A stretch of 64,000 nt of DNA, from contig WUJK01000007.1 in the NCBI GenBank assembly GCA_011317545.1, positions 2,108,001 to 2,172,000 on the forward strand. The letters run 5' to 3'. How positions within the stretch are numbered: the first letter of the stretch is position 1; the number at the start of each line of letters is the position of its first letter. Of the stretch, positions 10,103-21,028 are shown one piece after another. This DNA comes from Coniella vitis. Taxonomy: Eukaryota; Ascomycota; Sordariomycetes; Diaporthales; Schizoparmaceae. The notes below the pieces were generated by a model that was given only the letters and a program-made list of their open reading frames with translations, did no database searches and was not told where the DNA came from. The translations under genes were made by a program, and so were the position numbers.

Positions 10103-11206
10103 CCAAAACTAGCACAGACGCAACCAAAAGCCGCGATGCTCAGGGCTTATAAGACCACGCTGCGGACCGGTGCGTCGACTTTTGTGATTGGGCATGTTAC
10201 AGAGTATAGTCTAGGGCTGCATAGGGATGGACGTGTGTTAGAATCAAGCAGTTCCTTGATTCAGACACTCGTTGCTTTAACAAATTAATTTGACAAGCGA
10301 CTTGGCTCTATGCTCTGGCGATAGAATATTCAAGAGCCACAGGCCATCTTCGAAACCTCTGATTGTTATAACGAAGCTGAATACTGACTGGTTTAAACAT
10401 TATTTGTTGTTTGGTCCCACGAAGCTCTCGTGCAAGTTGATAGTATCGTACTTGACTCAACTGGGCTGCAGCTATGAAATTAGCAAGTGCAATTTCGCAT
10501 CAGTCTAGCCCTGAGAAACACAAAAAGAGAAGAAACCTCCACCCAAGCCAAGCCAAGCAAATGCCTAGAAGTACACTGTTTGGCGGGTAGTGACCCCTTG
10601 CTAATTTTTTTCCCTTTCTTGGCCGGGCCCGCTCCTCTCTGCCTCCGTATGGTGTCCTACATAGTACTTTCGTCTTTCCAAGACTTCTTGTCATTGCGCG
10701 GATTTCTGGGCGTTCCGCCCCGGTGGGGGGGGGGTCTTGAGCGCCAAGATGACCTTGCGTGGTGCGGAAAATCTTGGTATTTTGTATGAAGCATGGTTGT
10801 TGTCGAGGTCTATTAATTTCTGGTTAAGATAGCGGGATAGCATAATGCATTGGATGCGGATAAGGAGTTACTCATCCATGCAGATGAAGCTGCATGGCAT
10901 TGCTATTGACTTGCATATGTTGATGTGATACGCAAAATAAGCAGTATGAATTTTTCCCACTCGGAGGAAACGCCGCAGTACACCATCGTACGTAGAGAGT
11001 GAAAACCAAGGTTTTTACTGAAGCCCGAGGATAGGGACAATGCACGATGACACTAGTAGGAGACAGTATTATGGTAGAATAGCAAAACAGCTCAAATATG
11101 TCATTCTGGCTACTTTGATAATAAAAAGAAGACAAAAACACCGTCCTATACAATGAAGCAAAAGAAAAAGCAGACCCCGCCAACAGTACGTAACAGTAAC
11201 TGTTAC
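10103..11206. other. Intergenic, 3' regions of Ku80 and pacC
   Basis: 1.1 kb between convergent gene ends, presumably untranslated regions and polyadenylation signals. It contains one dispersed TACATAGTA element (10658-10666) and a G-run near 10725. No gene is supported. Confidence 0.5.
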
Positions 11207-12984
11207 CTATTCGTCCACATCCATCGGCAATGTAGGATACAATGGCGCAACATCATTAGCAGTGGGCGAGCTTGTCATCTTCAACGAAGGATCGATATTG
11301 TCCTCAGCCTCATTCTCCGAATCGTACTGGCCGCTCTTGAGACGATCTTGGATAGCCTCCCGCAAAAATTCAATGACACGGACATTCTGAAGCCAAGCTT
11401 CATAGGGCTCCGGGTCACCGCCGCTGTCGCTATCCTCGGACGGCGACGCTGGAGACTGAGGCTCGGCCTTGGGAGTAACACCTCCATCCGAATCATCAGA
11501 AGCTCGCCGTGAGCCACTAGCACGTTGCAACATACCACCAGACAAGCGACGTTGATCGTTAGTGGCAAAAGTTGAGCCCAAGCTAATGGCTGATGACCCG
11601 TAAGAGGTAGTAGCAGGCAATGTGGGATAAGCCACAGACGCGGAAGAACTGTGTCGAGTACCAGGTGACATGCCAGAGGTAGATGCTGGTGATTGGCCAG
11701 TGGTGTAGGACAGGGAGCTGGAAGGGGGGGTGTGAGCCGCGCTACCGCTTGTTGTCGACACTGCACTGAGTGGCGAGGGCATCTGAGCGGCGGAAACAGC
11801 ATAGTGTGTATTGCCAACATTCTCCCGAGACACAGGCGATTGGTGGCGTAGATCAAATGCAGACGGATAGTGAGTGCTGGAGGGAGATCCGCTGTTCTCG
11901 TACACAGTGCTCTGCATCTGCTCTAGTATTTGGTCAATTTGCTCCAAGTCGCCCTTTGTGCGCAAATTTGGCATTGGTGGTAGGTAGTAGTGCTGATCCA
12001 GAGCACTTTGAGACGATGATTGGTTTCCGATGGCTGGAAGGGCCGGTGCTGCAGCCATGTATTGAGTTCCAATACCTCCAGTGTGGACAGAGAGCGCGCC
12101 GTGTAGCGGCATCAAGGATCTGCCAACTTGACCGTAGTTTGACGGATCCAAGCTTCTGCGTTTGGCTTGACCAAAAAAGTCGTTCAGGTCATCATAGCCG
12201 CGCCTACGGTCATAAGCCGCGCTATATCCCAATGGCTCAGCGCGATGGTTGTGAATTGGCTGCTGGTAGTATCCAAGCGGAGGCCCATAAGCCTGAGCCG
12301 CACCATGCCCATAGTAGCTGGCGTGAGAAGGCGGCGGCTGCCCAAAAGCAGCGGGGGCAGCACGCATCTGATGTCCATTGTGGTCGTAGAAGCTTGAAGG
12401 GGCTAAGAAACCGTCAGTATTGTTTATGTAAGTGTCTTTTTGATTGATGCAAATCTTACCTGGCCGGCCATAAGCAGCAGCTGGTCCACCATGCTGGTCC
12501 TGGGGCGGTCTCACGAGCACGCTATCATCGGCATGGGTTTTGACGTGCTTCTTCAGGTCCTGGGGTCGTTTAAAGGACTTGCCGCAGAAATCACATTTGT
12601 GGGGCTTGAGAGGAACATGAACACGGATATGTGAAGTAATATGGTCGCGCTTGACGGTGGTGGTGCGACAAGCGTTCCATTGGCAGGTCAAGTTAAGGTT
12701 GTTTGTGCTCTTCCTGCCCACGTGCTTCTCGCACAAATGGTCCTGCAACCGAAGTCAGTAACCTGATTTGAGTCATGCAGTAGCTGAAGCAGACTCACAT
12801 AGAGCGTTTCGGGACTGCTGAAGCGCGCATTACACTGGTTCCAGCGGCAAGTGAGGTTGTCATCACCAGAATTGCTGGCTGGGTTAGGAGATGTGGTGGT
12901 AACGCTCGAGGGCGCAGGCGTATTGCCAGTTGAGGCGGAGGTCGGACTCTGCGAGTCGCTCGCGCTATCTTGTGCTGAGGACAT
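11207..12984 (-). CDS. pacC: pH-response transcription factor PacC/Rim101
   Basis: Zinc-finger regulator that activates alkaline-expressed genes and represses acid-expressed ones after proteolytic activation. Exons 12799-12984, 12460-12742 and 11207-12402 give 554 aa. Three C2H2 fingers lie at about 46-69, 82-104 and 112-132; the third reads CDFCGKSFKRPQDLKKH. A basic LNDFFGQAKRRSLDP segment follows. Two YPTL motifs, at 415-418 and 545-548, match the YPX(L/I) sites that bind PalA/Rim20 on the ESCRT-linked signalling platform. The segment after the first (LGSTFATNDQRRLSGG) is probably the signalling-protease box. Intron 2 (12403-12459) is 57 bases and open in frame, so retention would insert 19 residues after the fingers. 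GCCAAG sites crowd the promoter. Confidence 0.96.
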
Positions 12985-15618
12985 GGCTGCGTCAAATCAC
13001 AATTCAATGGTGCTACAATACGAGTGGATCGTCTTGCAGGTCGGAGCTCTGGTTCTGTGCCGTGTTCCGAGTGGTGCAGCTGACTTTGGTGGTTGCTGCT
13101 TGCTTGCTGCTTTGGGGTTAACCAACGGTGCGTCTTGGCTTTTGATTGGACAGCGCGTCCGAGTCGGCTGCTTCCTGTACTAGAGCGGTCTGGAAGTGAG
13201 GGATAGGGTTCTAAGATGTCGCGCCCAGCTGGTGATTTTTTTTTTTGTATCTGCACGGCCAAGCAGAGGAAAGAAGAGCGAAAACTTGGCACTTATATGC
13301 GCTCCTGATTCTTGTCGCACATCAAGGGAGGAATAACAATTCCTCAGGAACAAAAGAAGGACGGGACAAAGATCTGAGGGACTCTTATGGGTTTCCTCCG
13401 CTGTCGCCAAGGTCTGCCTTCGCGGCGGAGCTGGTCTTGGCAAGACTCGCTCTTCCGCTAAGTTATTAGCGCAGTACACTACAGCCTGTGCATCTACGCA
13501 CGCAAAGCAGCCGCTGCTCCAATGTACCCGGTTAGCGTCTCCTAGATGTATGCCAAGACTCAAGGAAGTCTTGGCAAAGCACTAAGTGTACGGCAGCCCG
13601 TTGAGTCCAAATGTGTCATTCAGTCTCTCCTCAGCAAAACGTCCCCAATTGCTCCGAAGCCAAGGCTGCGAGCCCCGTGCTTGGTGAACTGACTGCCTGT
13701 CTAGTAGGTAGACAATAACACAAGAGAGGACATGACCTGCAATTCGAGCGAGAAATAGTAGGATGCTGCAGAAGATTGCTACATCCTTTTGCGGCAAATA
13801 TTCCTCGGTGTTCTTGTCTCACCTGCTTCTGGACCAAGGTCCCTCATCAGGCAAGCACGCGGGCAGGGGACCGGACCGTGGCAGTACACCCTGCAGCGTT
13901 TAAGGTTTCGACCCATTACATACATAATCGGCTGCTTTGTTTCAGCGTCAAATGATCACCTCAGGGTGCACAGATTTGCTGCTGCTCTCACTTCTCTTGC
14001 GTCTGGTCAAATCTCGCGTTCCTTCTCAATCTCTTGTTTGCTTCGGGTGAAAGTAGGCTGCGCAGTCTATTTTAATCAATTGACCGTTATGAGCAACAAT
14101 GCTCATACTGGTTGGTGTCTGCCAAGAATAAGTCCTTCCAACTCCGCCTCACGCCAAGGTCTTCCGCCGCACCAACTCATTTCCTCTAAGCCAAGGCCAG
14201 CACAGAGACTGTCCAATCTCCGCCGAGTGTTGCTATGGTAGCCAAGACTCGCTAGCTCTCCTTTTGCGTGACGATGCGCAAAACTCGGTCACACGCTCCT
14301 TTGCTTCAGCTCAGACTCCAGAGAGAGGGGGGAAGGGACTGGATCTCATTGTTCGCACGGCAGCGACCGATCTAGATGACGGGATACCGATTTTCGAGGC
14401 CAGCCTGTGGAAGAGGGTTCAAATGATGCTCGCTGTCGTTTGCGCCAGAGACAGCATCCAACCCTTCCCGCGCTCCATAAATTCATGGATCTGTCTGGGT
14501 CACACGCTTGAGTGCCTGACTAGGGCGCGGAGATGTGAACAGTCACTGAAATAGTAGACACAGTCCACTCAAACGCCAAGAACGTTCACGAAGGATCGTA
14601 GCCTCATCATTCCACCTTGTCGCAGCAGCAGCGCCATAGGGGTTATCATACGCCCCAAGGCACCCCTCATCCACTTGCTTATTCGACCTTGTTATCTCCC
14701 CGCCCTGGCATTTACAGGCATTGACCGGATTCAATGAATAAGCCGAACCCGTTGTTAGAAAAAGTACGCTCAACGCCGTAACCGGAAATGAAGCGGATAA
14801 GTGGCTACTGTCCCGAAAACATGCTCTTGGGCCGTTTCTCCTTTGACGTGGTGGTAGTATTGACGACCTCGATATTTTGCCATGTCATTCTTTGTAGAAT
14901 GTCTTACAAAAACGCTGGTCGAAACATGTGTATCAATGCTTAACATTGGCAGTGGGCTTGGCAGCCACGCGCTGGTTGTTGCGCGGCGCACATCCTCTTC
15001 ACACAGTAATGCTTCTCCTCTTCACTATTCGAGGAACGTATAATTTGCCCAGCCACCATACTATGTATACATTCAAGCGTTAAGGGAAAATTGCGAACAT
15101 TTGGTGCTTCGCACAGCAACTCCCTTGCCGTTTGGCGGCACTACTCAAGACTACAAAAATGGTGGACCCATTGCTCTTCACCCGGGCGAGTAACAATTGG
15201 CCATTCCTACACTTTATTGTTAAGAAGACATTTCCCGCTGAACTGTGCCTCCTCTAATAAGTTGTAGTGGTTGCAGTTTCAAAGGATTGCATCGCCAAGA
15301 CTCAGGGTCAAGGAACTCGGGACTAAGTACTATGTATATACCCAGGTGGCCTAGTGGACCTACTACTTATACTTACTATGTAGTACTATAGTAACAATAA
15401 GTCATACCAAGGTCTTCGCGAGGTTAGTCATTTTTTACTTAATTAGCGGCAGGCACGCTGACAGGCATGTCCGCACCGACGTGCCTGCCGCTTTCGCTGC
15501 GGTGCGAAGAAGGGTTTTTTTTCCTTTTTTTCCTGTGGAGATCTTATCTACACTCAAGCACATTATCGACGCTCCTCTCTGAGCATTTTGGACTATATTT
15601 CTCGATCACAATTTCACC
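12985..15618. promoter_or_regulatory. 2.6-kb divergent region, pacC / MAK11
   Basis: No recognisable gene lies between the divergent pacC and MAK11 starts; open frames here are short and overlap in several frames. The pacC-proximal part is dense in GCCAAG hexamers (separate entry). The MAK11-proximal part has three dispersed elements, at 15059-15067, 15328-15336 and 15374-15382. T-rich tracts precede MAK11 at about 15514-15532. The length suggests a complex pacC promoter and a long leader. Confidence 0.55.
13134..15299. promoter_or_regulatory. Cluster of PacC-type GCCAAG sites upstream of pacC
   Basis: GCCAAG starts at 13258, 13406, 13552, 13659, 14121, 14153, 14190, 14241, 14575 and 15294. 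Its reverse complement CTTGGC starts at 13134, 13285, 13436 and 13570. A GCCAGG variant (as CCTGGC) lies near 14704. Twelve sites fall between 13134 and 14246, where random sequence would give about 0.6. Several extend to GCCAAGACT(C): 13552, 14241, 15294. The known PacC consensus is 5'-GCCARG. The position immediately upstream of pacC implies autoregulation (inference). Confidence 0.75.
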
Positions 15619-17274
15619 ATGGCGAAAAGAAAGAGACAAAGCGCGCCTGAAAGCGTCTCCACCGCCAAGACAATCCCCTCGAAAAAGCCAAAGTTCAGCG
15701 GCGACGAACAACCTGCGAAACCACAACATGCGACCAAGACGAAGACCGCCAGTCACAACGCGTCGTTCTCAAAGGTTGAGAAGCATGTGAAAGCCAGAGG
15801 CCTGGCCACCAAGGCCAAAGAGCCCGCCAAGGCCAAAAGTACTACAAAAACGAAAGAGCCACCAAGAATCGAGGTGACGACAACAGCGACAAAGAGCGAC
15901 TCCCCCATAACGATACAGATCATTGCGGGCTCCTACGACCGCGTTCTCCACGGCGTAACAGCCACCATGCATCCCTCCTCCTCTACATCCTCCACCAATA
16001 GCGCTACCTCTGAAGTCACCTTCGCCGACACCTTCCTTTTCAACGCACACACCTCCGCCATCCGCTGCCTCGCTCTCTCGCCCCCTTCTGCGCCGCTGCC
16101 GGGTCAGAGCCAGAAAGTCATGTTGGCAAGTGGCAGCACCGACGAGCGCATCAACGTGTACAATCTGTCAGCGCACCCGCCGTCCGCCAAGCCCAACCCC
16201 GAAGCGGAGCTCCTGAGCAGCATCGCCAAACGGTCCATTGTCGAGGATTCGCGCAATCGCGAGCTGGGCACGTTGTTGCACCACTCGTCGACCGTCACCA
16301 AGCTCGTCTTTCCGACGCGTTCCAAGTTGCTCAGCGCCTCGGAGGACTCGACAATTGCAGTGACGCGTACGCGTGACTGGAGTCTGCTGAGCACCATCAA
16401 GGCGCCCGTGCCAAAAGTATACGGGCGGCCAAGCGGCGATACGGCACCGTTGGGAGGCACGCCCAGCGGAGTCAACGACTTTGCAGTTCACCCGAGCATG
16501 AAGGTCATGATTAGTGTGAGCAAGGGCGAGAGGTGCATGAGGTTATGGAATCTGGTGACCGGAAAGAAAGCTGGCGTCTTGGACTTTGGCAGGGACATGA
16601 TGCAAGAGATTGGAGAGCCAAGACATTCGTCTGGCGAAGGCAGAAAGGTTATTTGGGGCAGCAGCAAGAGTGAAGGGGACGAGTTTGCTGTTGGGTTTGA
16701 CCGTGACGTGCTTGTTTTTGGCATGGATAGCAAGGTTCGTTGCAAGGTGATGCCAGACAGCAAAACCAAGGTGCACGAGTTTGCGTACATTCAGACCGAC
16801 GCCGAGGAGGATGCTAGCACGCTTGCTGTCGCGACAGAGGACGGACGCATCATGTTCTTCTCGACTGCCACCGAGGATCTCGACACGGAGAATAAAGCAG
16901 ACAGCAAGACAAATGTGCCCCGGGCGAAGCTTTTGGCATTCGTCGGCGGTAAGGAAGCTGGCGTTGCTGGTCGTGTCAAGGACTTTAAGATCGTACAGCC
17001 CGAAAACATTCCGGGGGTGTGGTACATTGTCACGGCTAGTAGCGATGGGAAATTACGGGTTTGGGAGCTGTCTGCAGAGGATCTCAAGCCAAAAGAGGAT
17101 GGGAACGATAAATTGAAACCTGCTGGTAAGCTGCTGGGCACGTACGAGACACAAAACAGAATCACCTGTGTGGAGGCATTTATCATGATACCCCGGCCTG
17201 AGGGCGTTGAAGAGAGTGAGGACGAAGTCGAACCTGTGCAAGACGAGTCTGAGAGTGACAGCGATGACGAGTAA
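15619..17274 (+). CDS. MAK11: MAK11 / PAK1IP1-type WD40 ribosome-assembly protein
   Basis: WD-repeat protein of the Mak11/Skb15/PAK1IP1 family, nucleolar, needed for early 60S subunit assembly (Rlp24 loading in yeast). Single exon, 551 aa. Residues 1-80 are Lys-rich and disordered with nuclear-localisation-like runs (KRKRQ, KKPKF). Repeats start at about 95 (IQIIAGSYDRVLHG) and include HTSAIRCLALSP, LASGSTDERINVYNL, LHHSSTVTKLVFP, SASEDSTIAV and CMRLWNLVTGKKAGV. The C-terminus is acidic. It is longer than yeast Mak11 (468 aa) because of the N-terminal extension. The ATG has CACC before it. Confidence 0.9.
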   Translation: MAKRKRQSAPESVSTAKTIPSKKPKFSGDEQPAKPQHATKTKTASHNASFSKVEKHVKARGLATKAKEPAKAKSTTKTKEPPRIEVTTTATKSDSPITIQIIAGSYDRVLHGVTATMHPSSSTSSTNSATSEVTFADTFLFNAHTSAIRCLALSPPSAPLPGQSQKVMLASGSTDERINVYNLSAHPPSAKPNPEAELLSSIAKRSIVEDSRNRELGTLLHHSSTVTKLVFPTRSKLLSASEDSTIAVTRTRDWSLLSTIKAPVPKVYGRPSGDTAPLGGTPSGVNDFAVHPSMKVMISVSKGERCMRLWNLVTGKKAGVLDFGRDMMQEIGEPRHSSGEGRKVIWGSSKSEGDEFAVGFDRDVLVFGMDSKVRCKVMPDSKTKVHEFAYIQTDAEEDASTLAVATEDGRIMFFSTATEDLDTENKADSKTNVPRAKLLAFVGGKEAGVAGRVKDFKIVQPENIPGVWYIVTASSDGKLRVWELSAEDLKPKEDGNDKLKPAGKLLGTYETQNRITCVEAFIMIPRPEGVEESEDEVEPVQDESESDSDDE

Positions 17275-17642
17275 CTAGCCCGACTCATAATGAGTATCTA
17301 AAATGCAAGTTATACGAAGCGAGATATCCAGTGTTGTTTCTGTTCATTCACCTAACCTTGGATTACGTGGGTATCATGTCAGAGTGTAGGATCATTCAAA
17401 AACACCTCAGTAGTGGATCTTTCCCGAAGGGTATGCATAATTCTTCAGAGGCGTATCAAGATCTCGATGCGCGAGCAGTCTCCCCAATTTTAGTATATTT
17501 AGCTTGCCCATCGCTCCAGTCACGAAGCTCCAGAAAACGACTGTTCTTTTGGGGAGGGGGGGTGGGCAGCATCATCGACCATGGAATTATGCGGAATTGT
17601 CCCAAACCCCCAAGACTGGCTTTGTAGATGTCGGCCTCATTC
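17275..17642. other. Short convergent intergenic region
   Basis: 368 bases between the convergent ends of MAK11 and INSIG. It contains a G-rich patch near 17551-17564. No gene is seen; it is probably overlapping 3' untranslated sequence. Confidence 0.45.
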
Positions 17643-18895
17643 TCATCTCAATCCCGCCCATCGACCGCGGGCCACCGCAGATTTATTGAGCGCTAAGCGC
17701 CTGCCAATGTTACCAAAGCATACGCAGCTGCAGAACAGGACACTAAGCACCCATATCGATGTCTCTATCGTCTTTTGTGTAGCCAGACCGCCCAGCACGA
17801 GCGTGTCCCCTGCATGGTCCGCACTGTTGCGCCTCAAGGAACCCGCGGAAAGGCCTGCCGGCGTAGGCATGATTTCTGGGTCCACACCCATCAATACTAC
17901 GGAGCCGACGAGGCCAGTTGCGGCAGAGAGGAGAAAACCCGGCTTGGAGCGGTCAATCAGATACCACAAGAGCGGATTAGCCATGGCCAGGGTCAGGGAG
18001 ACCTGCATTGTCGACGCCCACGGAACTTTGCGCTGTGGAACTTGTAAGTTGTTTGTACTATCGTAGGTGGTTGTGCAAGATGATTGGTTTGTTGTGCGGG
18101 TGATTGGCGGGTGACAGGGTCAAAAAAATAACTTACAATGGCAAAAATAATGCCAGCAAAAGCCCCAATGCCACGCACGACTAGAGCCCAGTCGGTAACC
18201 GGTGTATCATCATCTTGAATCGCTTCCTCAATGTTGTTACTGAAATTCCTCTCAGTAACGGTTTCCCACTTCTCATCGATCCACGGAAGTAAGCTGCCCA
18301 GCAGCACACCACAAACACCCCATGCCGCAAGGAATTTACCATCGTAACCGGACCTTATAATATCCTCTACGGAAAAGGATTTCCACCTTTGCTGTTCCGA
18401 GGATAGTCGAGACAAAAGACCTCCATATCCCATTCCCAGCAAAAAGAGCACTCCAGTCCGGAGACCAATATAAAACGGCGATACCGATACATCGCCTTGG
18501 CCAGATCGGCCTGACACGCCAGATGACCGCCGTCTATGCAATGATGACCTCTCTCTGACAAGTTTGTATATGCTCGCATCCGATATGTGCGGTACCGGGG
18601 TCGCCGAGCCGTCGTCGTCAGCCTGTCCGTCGGAAGGGTAGCCTGAGATGGCTGGCGAATATATCCCCGATAGGGTAGAGCTTGTCAGAGCTCTGTACGA
18701 AGCAGCACGGCTCTGGGAGTTCAAGGGCGGATTGAATGCGTTGGGATCCAAATGATACCCAGTATTATGGGCACTATCGTAGCGCATTGGAGGGGGGCTC
18801 GCGGGGGGAGAGTCCTCGCAGGAGGCGGTCAAGGCGCCAATCTCGAAAGGGCGTCGAGGGATGGGCCGCCGAATCTCGGGGCTGTTGTCGGACAT
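17643..18895 (-). CDS. INSIG-domain ER membrane protein (sterol regulation)
   Basis: Fungal INSIG/Nsg-family protein. In animals and yeasts INSIG proteins in the ER membrane bind HMG-CoA reductase and/or the SREBP escort SCAP to tune sterol synthesis. Exons 18137-18895 and 18033 upstream boundary to 17643 (17643-18032) give 382 aa. Residues 1-140 are Ser/Pro-rich and probably cytosolic. Hydrophobic helices then begin with PFYIGLRTGVLFLLGMGYGG, followed by FLAAWGVCGVLLGSLLPWID, WALVVRGIGAFAGIIFAI, the signature KVPWASTMQVSLTLAMANP (LWYLIDRS follows), and two more. The 104-base intron interrupts just before the signature. The long N-terminal extension is usual in filamentous fungi. Confidence 0.88.
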
Positions 18896-20997
18896 GACGA
18901 ATTCACGTGCAAGAAAGTGGTGAACTCTGCAAGTATACCAGGTTGAAGGTTACAAGTGGCAGCATATGTCTGCGAAAAAGTTCGTCTCGAGTGTTGATGT
19001 CTGGGTTGGATTTGTGGGAGCAATCGACGGTCGGACCGAGCTGCCGTGTATAGCTATTGTCTTTGCATTCACGCCGGTATGTTCTTTAGGCCACTGGCTG
19101 GCGAGCAGCAGCAATGCAGGTCGGGGATCAGAGAAGTGGTAATTATAACCCAGGACTGGACAGACTCGGATAGGGCCGAGCGGACGGCACAGGCTTCGTT
19201 TGGCGAGTCGCTTTGAACGCGTGAAAAACGGCGAGGACGGTACACCCAAAAGATCTATCGGTGTCGAGGCAACCAATGATATTGAAAGGCTTGATTGGGT
19301 GTGGGTGGGTGTGTGTTTGTATGTGTGTCCTGGACTGGCCGGTCGAGTAATGGCGTCGAACCAAGAATCGAGGCAAGAGGCTTGAAATTGGAGGCCAGCT
19401 GAATCCGGCAGCTCAGAAGACTCGCAGCATGCAAGCAGTAGCAGAGACGTCCCAACAGAAACCGACTGAAGGGCGCTGAAAAGATTTGACCGACTGATAG
19501 GCAAGACGGATGGGCAGAATTCGAGCCAAGACAAGAGCTGGATGCACCGTCAGCACAGCTACGGGCAGGCCAAACAACAACAATGCCACAAGTTTGAGAC
19601 AAGAAAGTGTCTGATTCCTGGTGTGCTCACAAAGGAGCTTAAGGGAGAGCCCGCAGCATCACATGTCAGATCGCCTGAGTCGCGAGACCAATGTGCATGT
19701 TGCTTCTAGCCCTTCCAGGGTCGCTGTACAAGTACTAGGTACAGAGGGTCAGACGGGTTCATGGCACCGTACCACAACACGCCAATAGTATGGATCGATG
19801 TACACAGTACAGCTGGTCCTCTGCAGCCAGCCAGCCAGAAGCCACCAGCCGGCGGATCTGGGCCCTGCATACCCCTCACTGGAGAAGCCCGGCATCTCTA
19901 GTAAGGGGTCATTGTGTGGGTCTTGCTAAAAGAGAGTTCCGACAATTGGCGCCGAGAAACGTGCTGAACTTTTCGTAGAACCATACTTGCGTACACTGAG
20001 CAGGACCCTTAGAGTACCGGATTTGTCTCACTTTTTCCTGTGAGGAAACGGGCACATCTGGAATGCCCCAATATTTTGGCCGAACCATGCACATACATAG
20101 TAGTGGCAGTCAAAGACAACTTCAAATCACCGTACTAGAACTTTCGCGTGCGCCTGGAGGGCTTTCCAGCGCCCATGTCCCAGTAATGGAAGCATTGGGC
20201 GTTGCCTTGCAAATTGCTGCTGGGTTTGCCAAAGCATCCACCGCTCCCTCCAACGTCCACGCTACATACTATGTATACAGGGACGGGGAGTTGTGTAGAT
20301 GTCAGGCGGTTGATAAGAAGATGGACAGCTGGAAGAGGACCAGACCGGGAGCATGTTTTGCAGCTGTCGGTCGTTTGTATGTGAGCGACCTCATTGGCGC
20401 CCCAAGATGCGTCTCCCTGGTTCGAACAGAGCTGGCAACTGGCAAGGTTGGCAGCTGGTAATAAGCCCAAGAGAAGAGCCGACTGTTAATAAACATACGT
20501 AGTAGTAGCACGGCTTGGATTTTGCTAGCCTGGCGAGGACGCCTCCATTCAGCCCTGCATTCTTCTGATCTTTCCATTGGTCATGACGGAAGGATCTTGA
20601 ATTACTTTTATCTGGCGTCATCAATCGATTCCTATCGTGAGCCCTTTGTCAGTTTGCAATGGCAAACAATTAAAAGGATATTTTTGAATCTATGGTATGG
20701 CTAATCCTCGTTAGAAGAAGGGGAAGAAAAAAGAAGCGGAACAATTGCACAACAACCCCGTAGAGAAGCACAGCAGCAAGATACATGCAAGCCTACAAGA
20801 CGGTCATTGTTGGCTGGAACTGCCCTGAGAGGCAATTGTTACTTTTTAACGAATCTATTACGAGTCTAGGTGACGGTTTCTCTAGCGTGACCGTCTTTCG
20901 CAGTTTTCAGGGTCTGACTGACACGCGGCAGCACCGCCATACTAAGAAGGGATGCCCATGACGGTAGCCACGGACTACTCCTTTTCATATACTATGT

Positions 20998-21001
<4 letters not shown>

Positions 21002-21028
<27 letters not shown>
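21002..21028. repeat. AT dinucleotide microsatellite
   Basis: About 13 uninterrupted AT units, directly adjoining the dispersed element TACTATGTA at 20990-20998. Confidence 0.95.

Noticed and set aside
11770..12447. 225-aa plus-strand frame
   Set aside because: Antisense to the PacC C-terminal region; no family features.
18950..19534. 194-aa minus-strand frame upstream of INSIG
   Set aside because: Low-complexity Ser/Thr/His composition from a CA/GT-rich stretch; probably INSIG leader or promoter.
20406..20430. tRNA B-box-like GGTTCGAA
   Set aside because: The sequence continues ACAG instead of TCC, and no A-box or cloverleaf is found nearby.
20063..20461. 132-aa plus-strand frame in the 4.4-kb gap
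   Set aside because: It spans two dispersed TACTATGTA elements and is overlapped by a 111-aa frame on the other strand.
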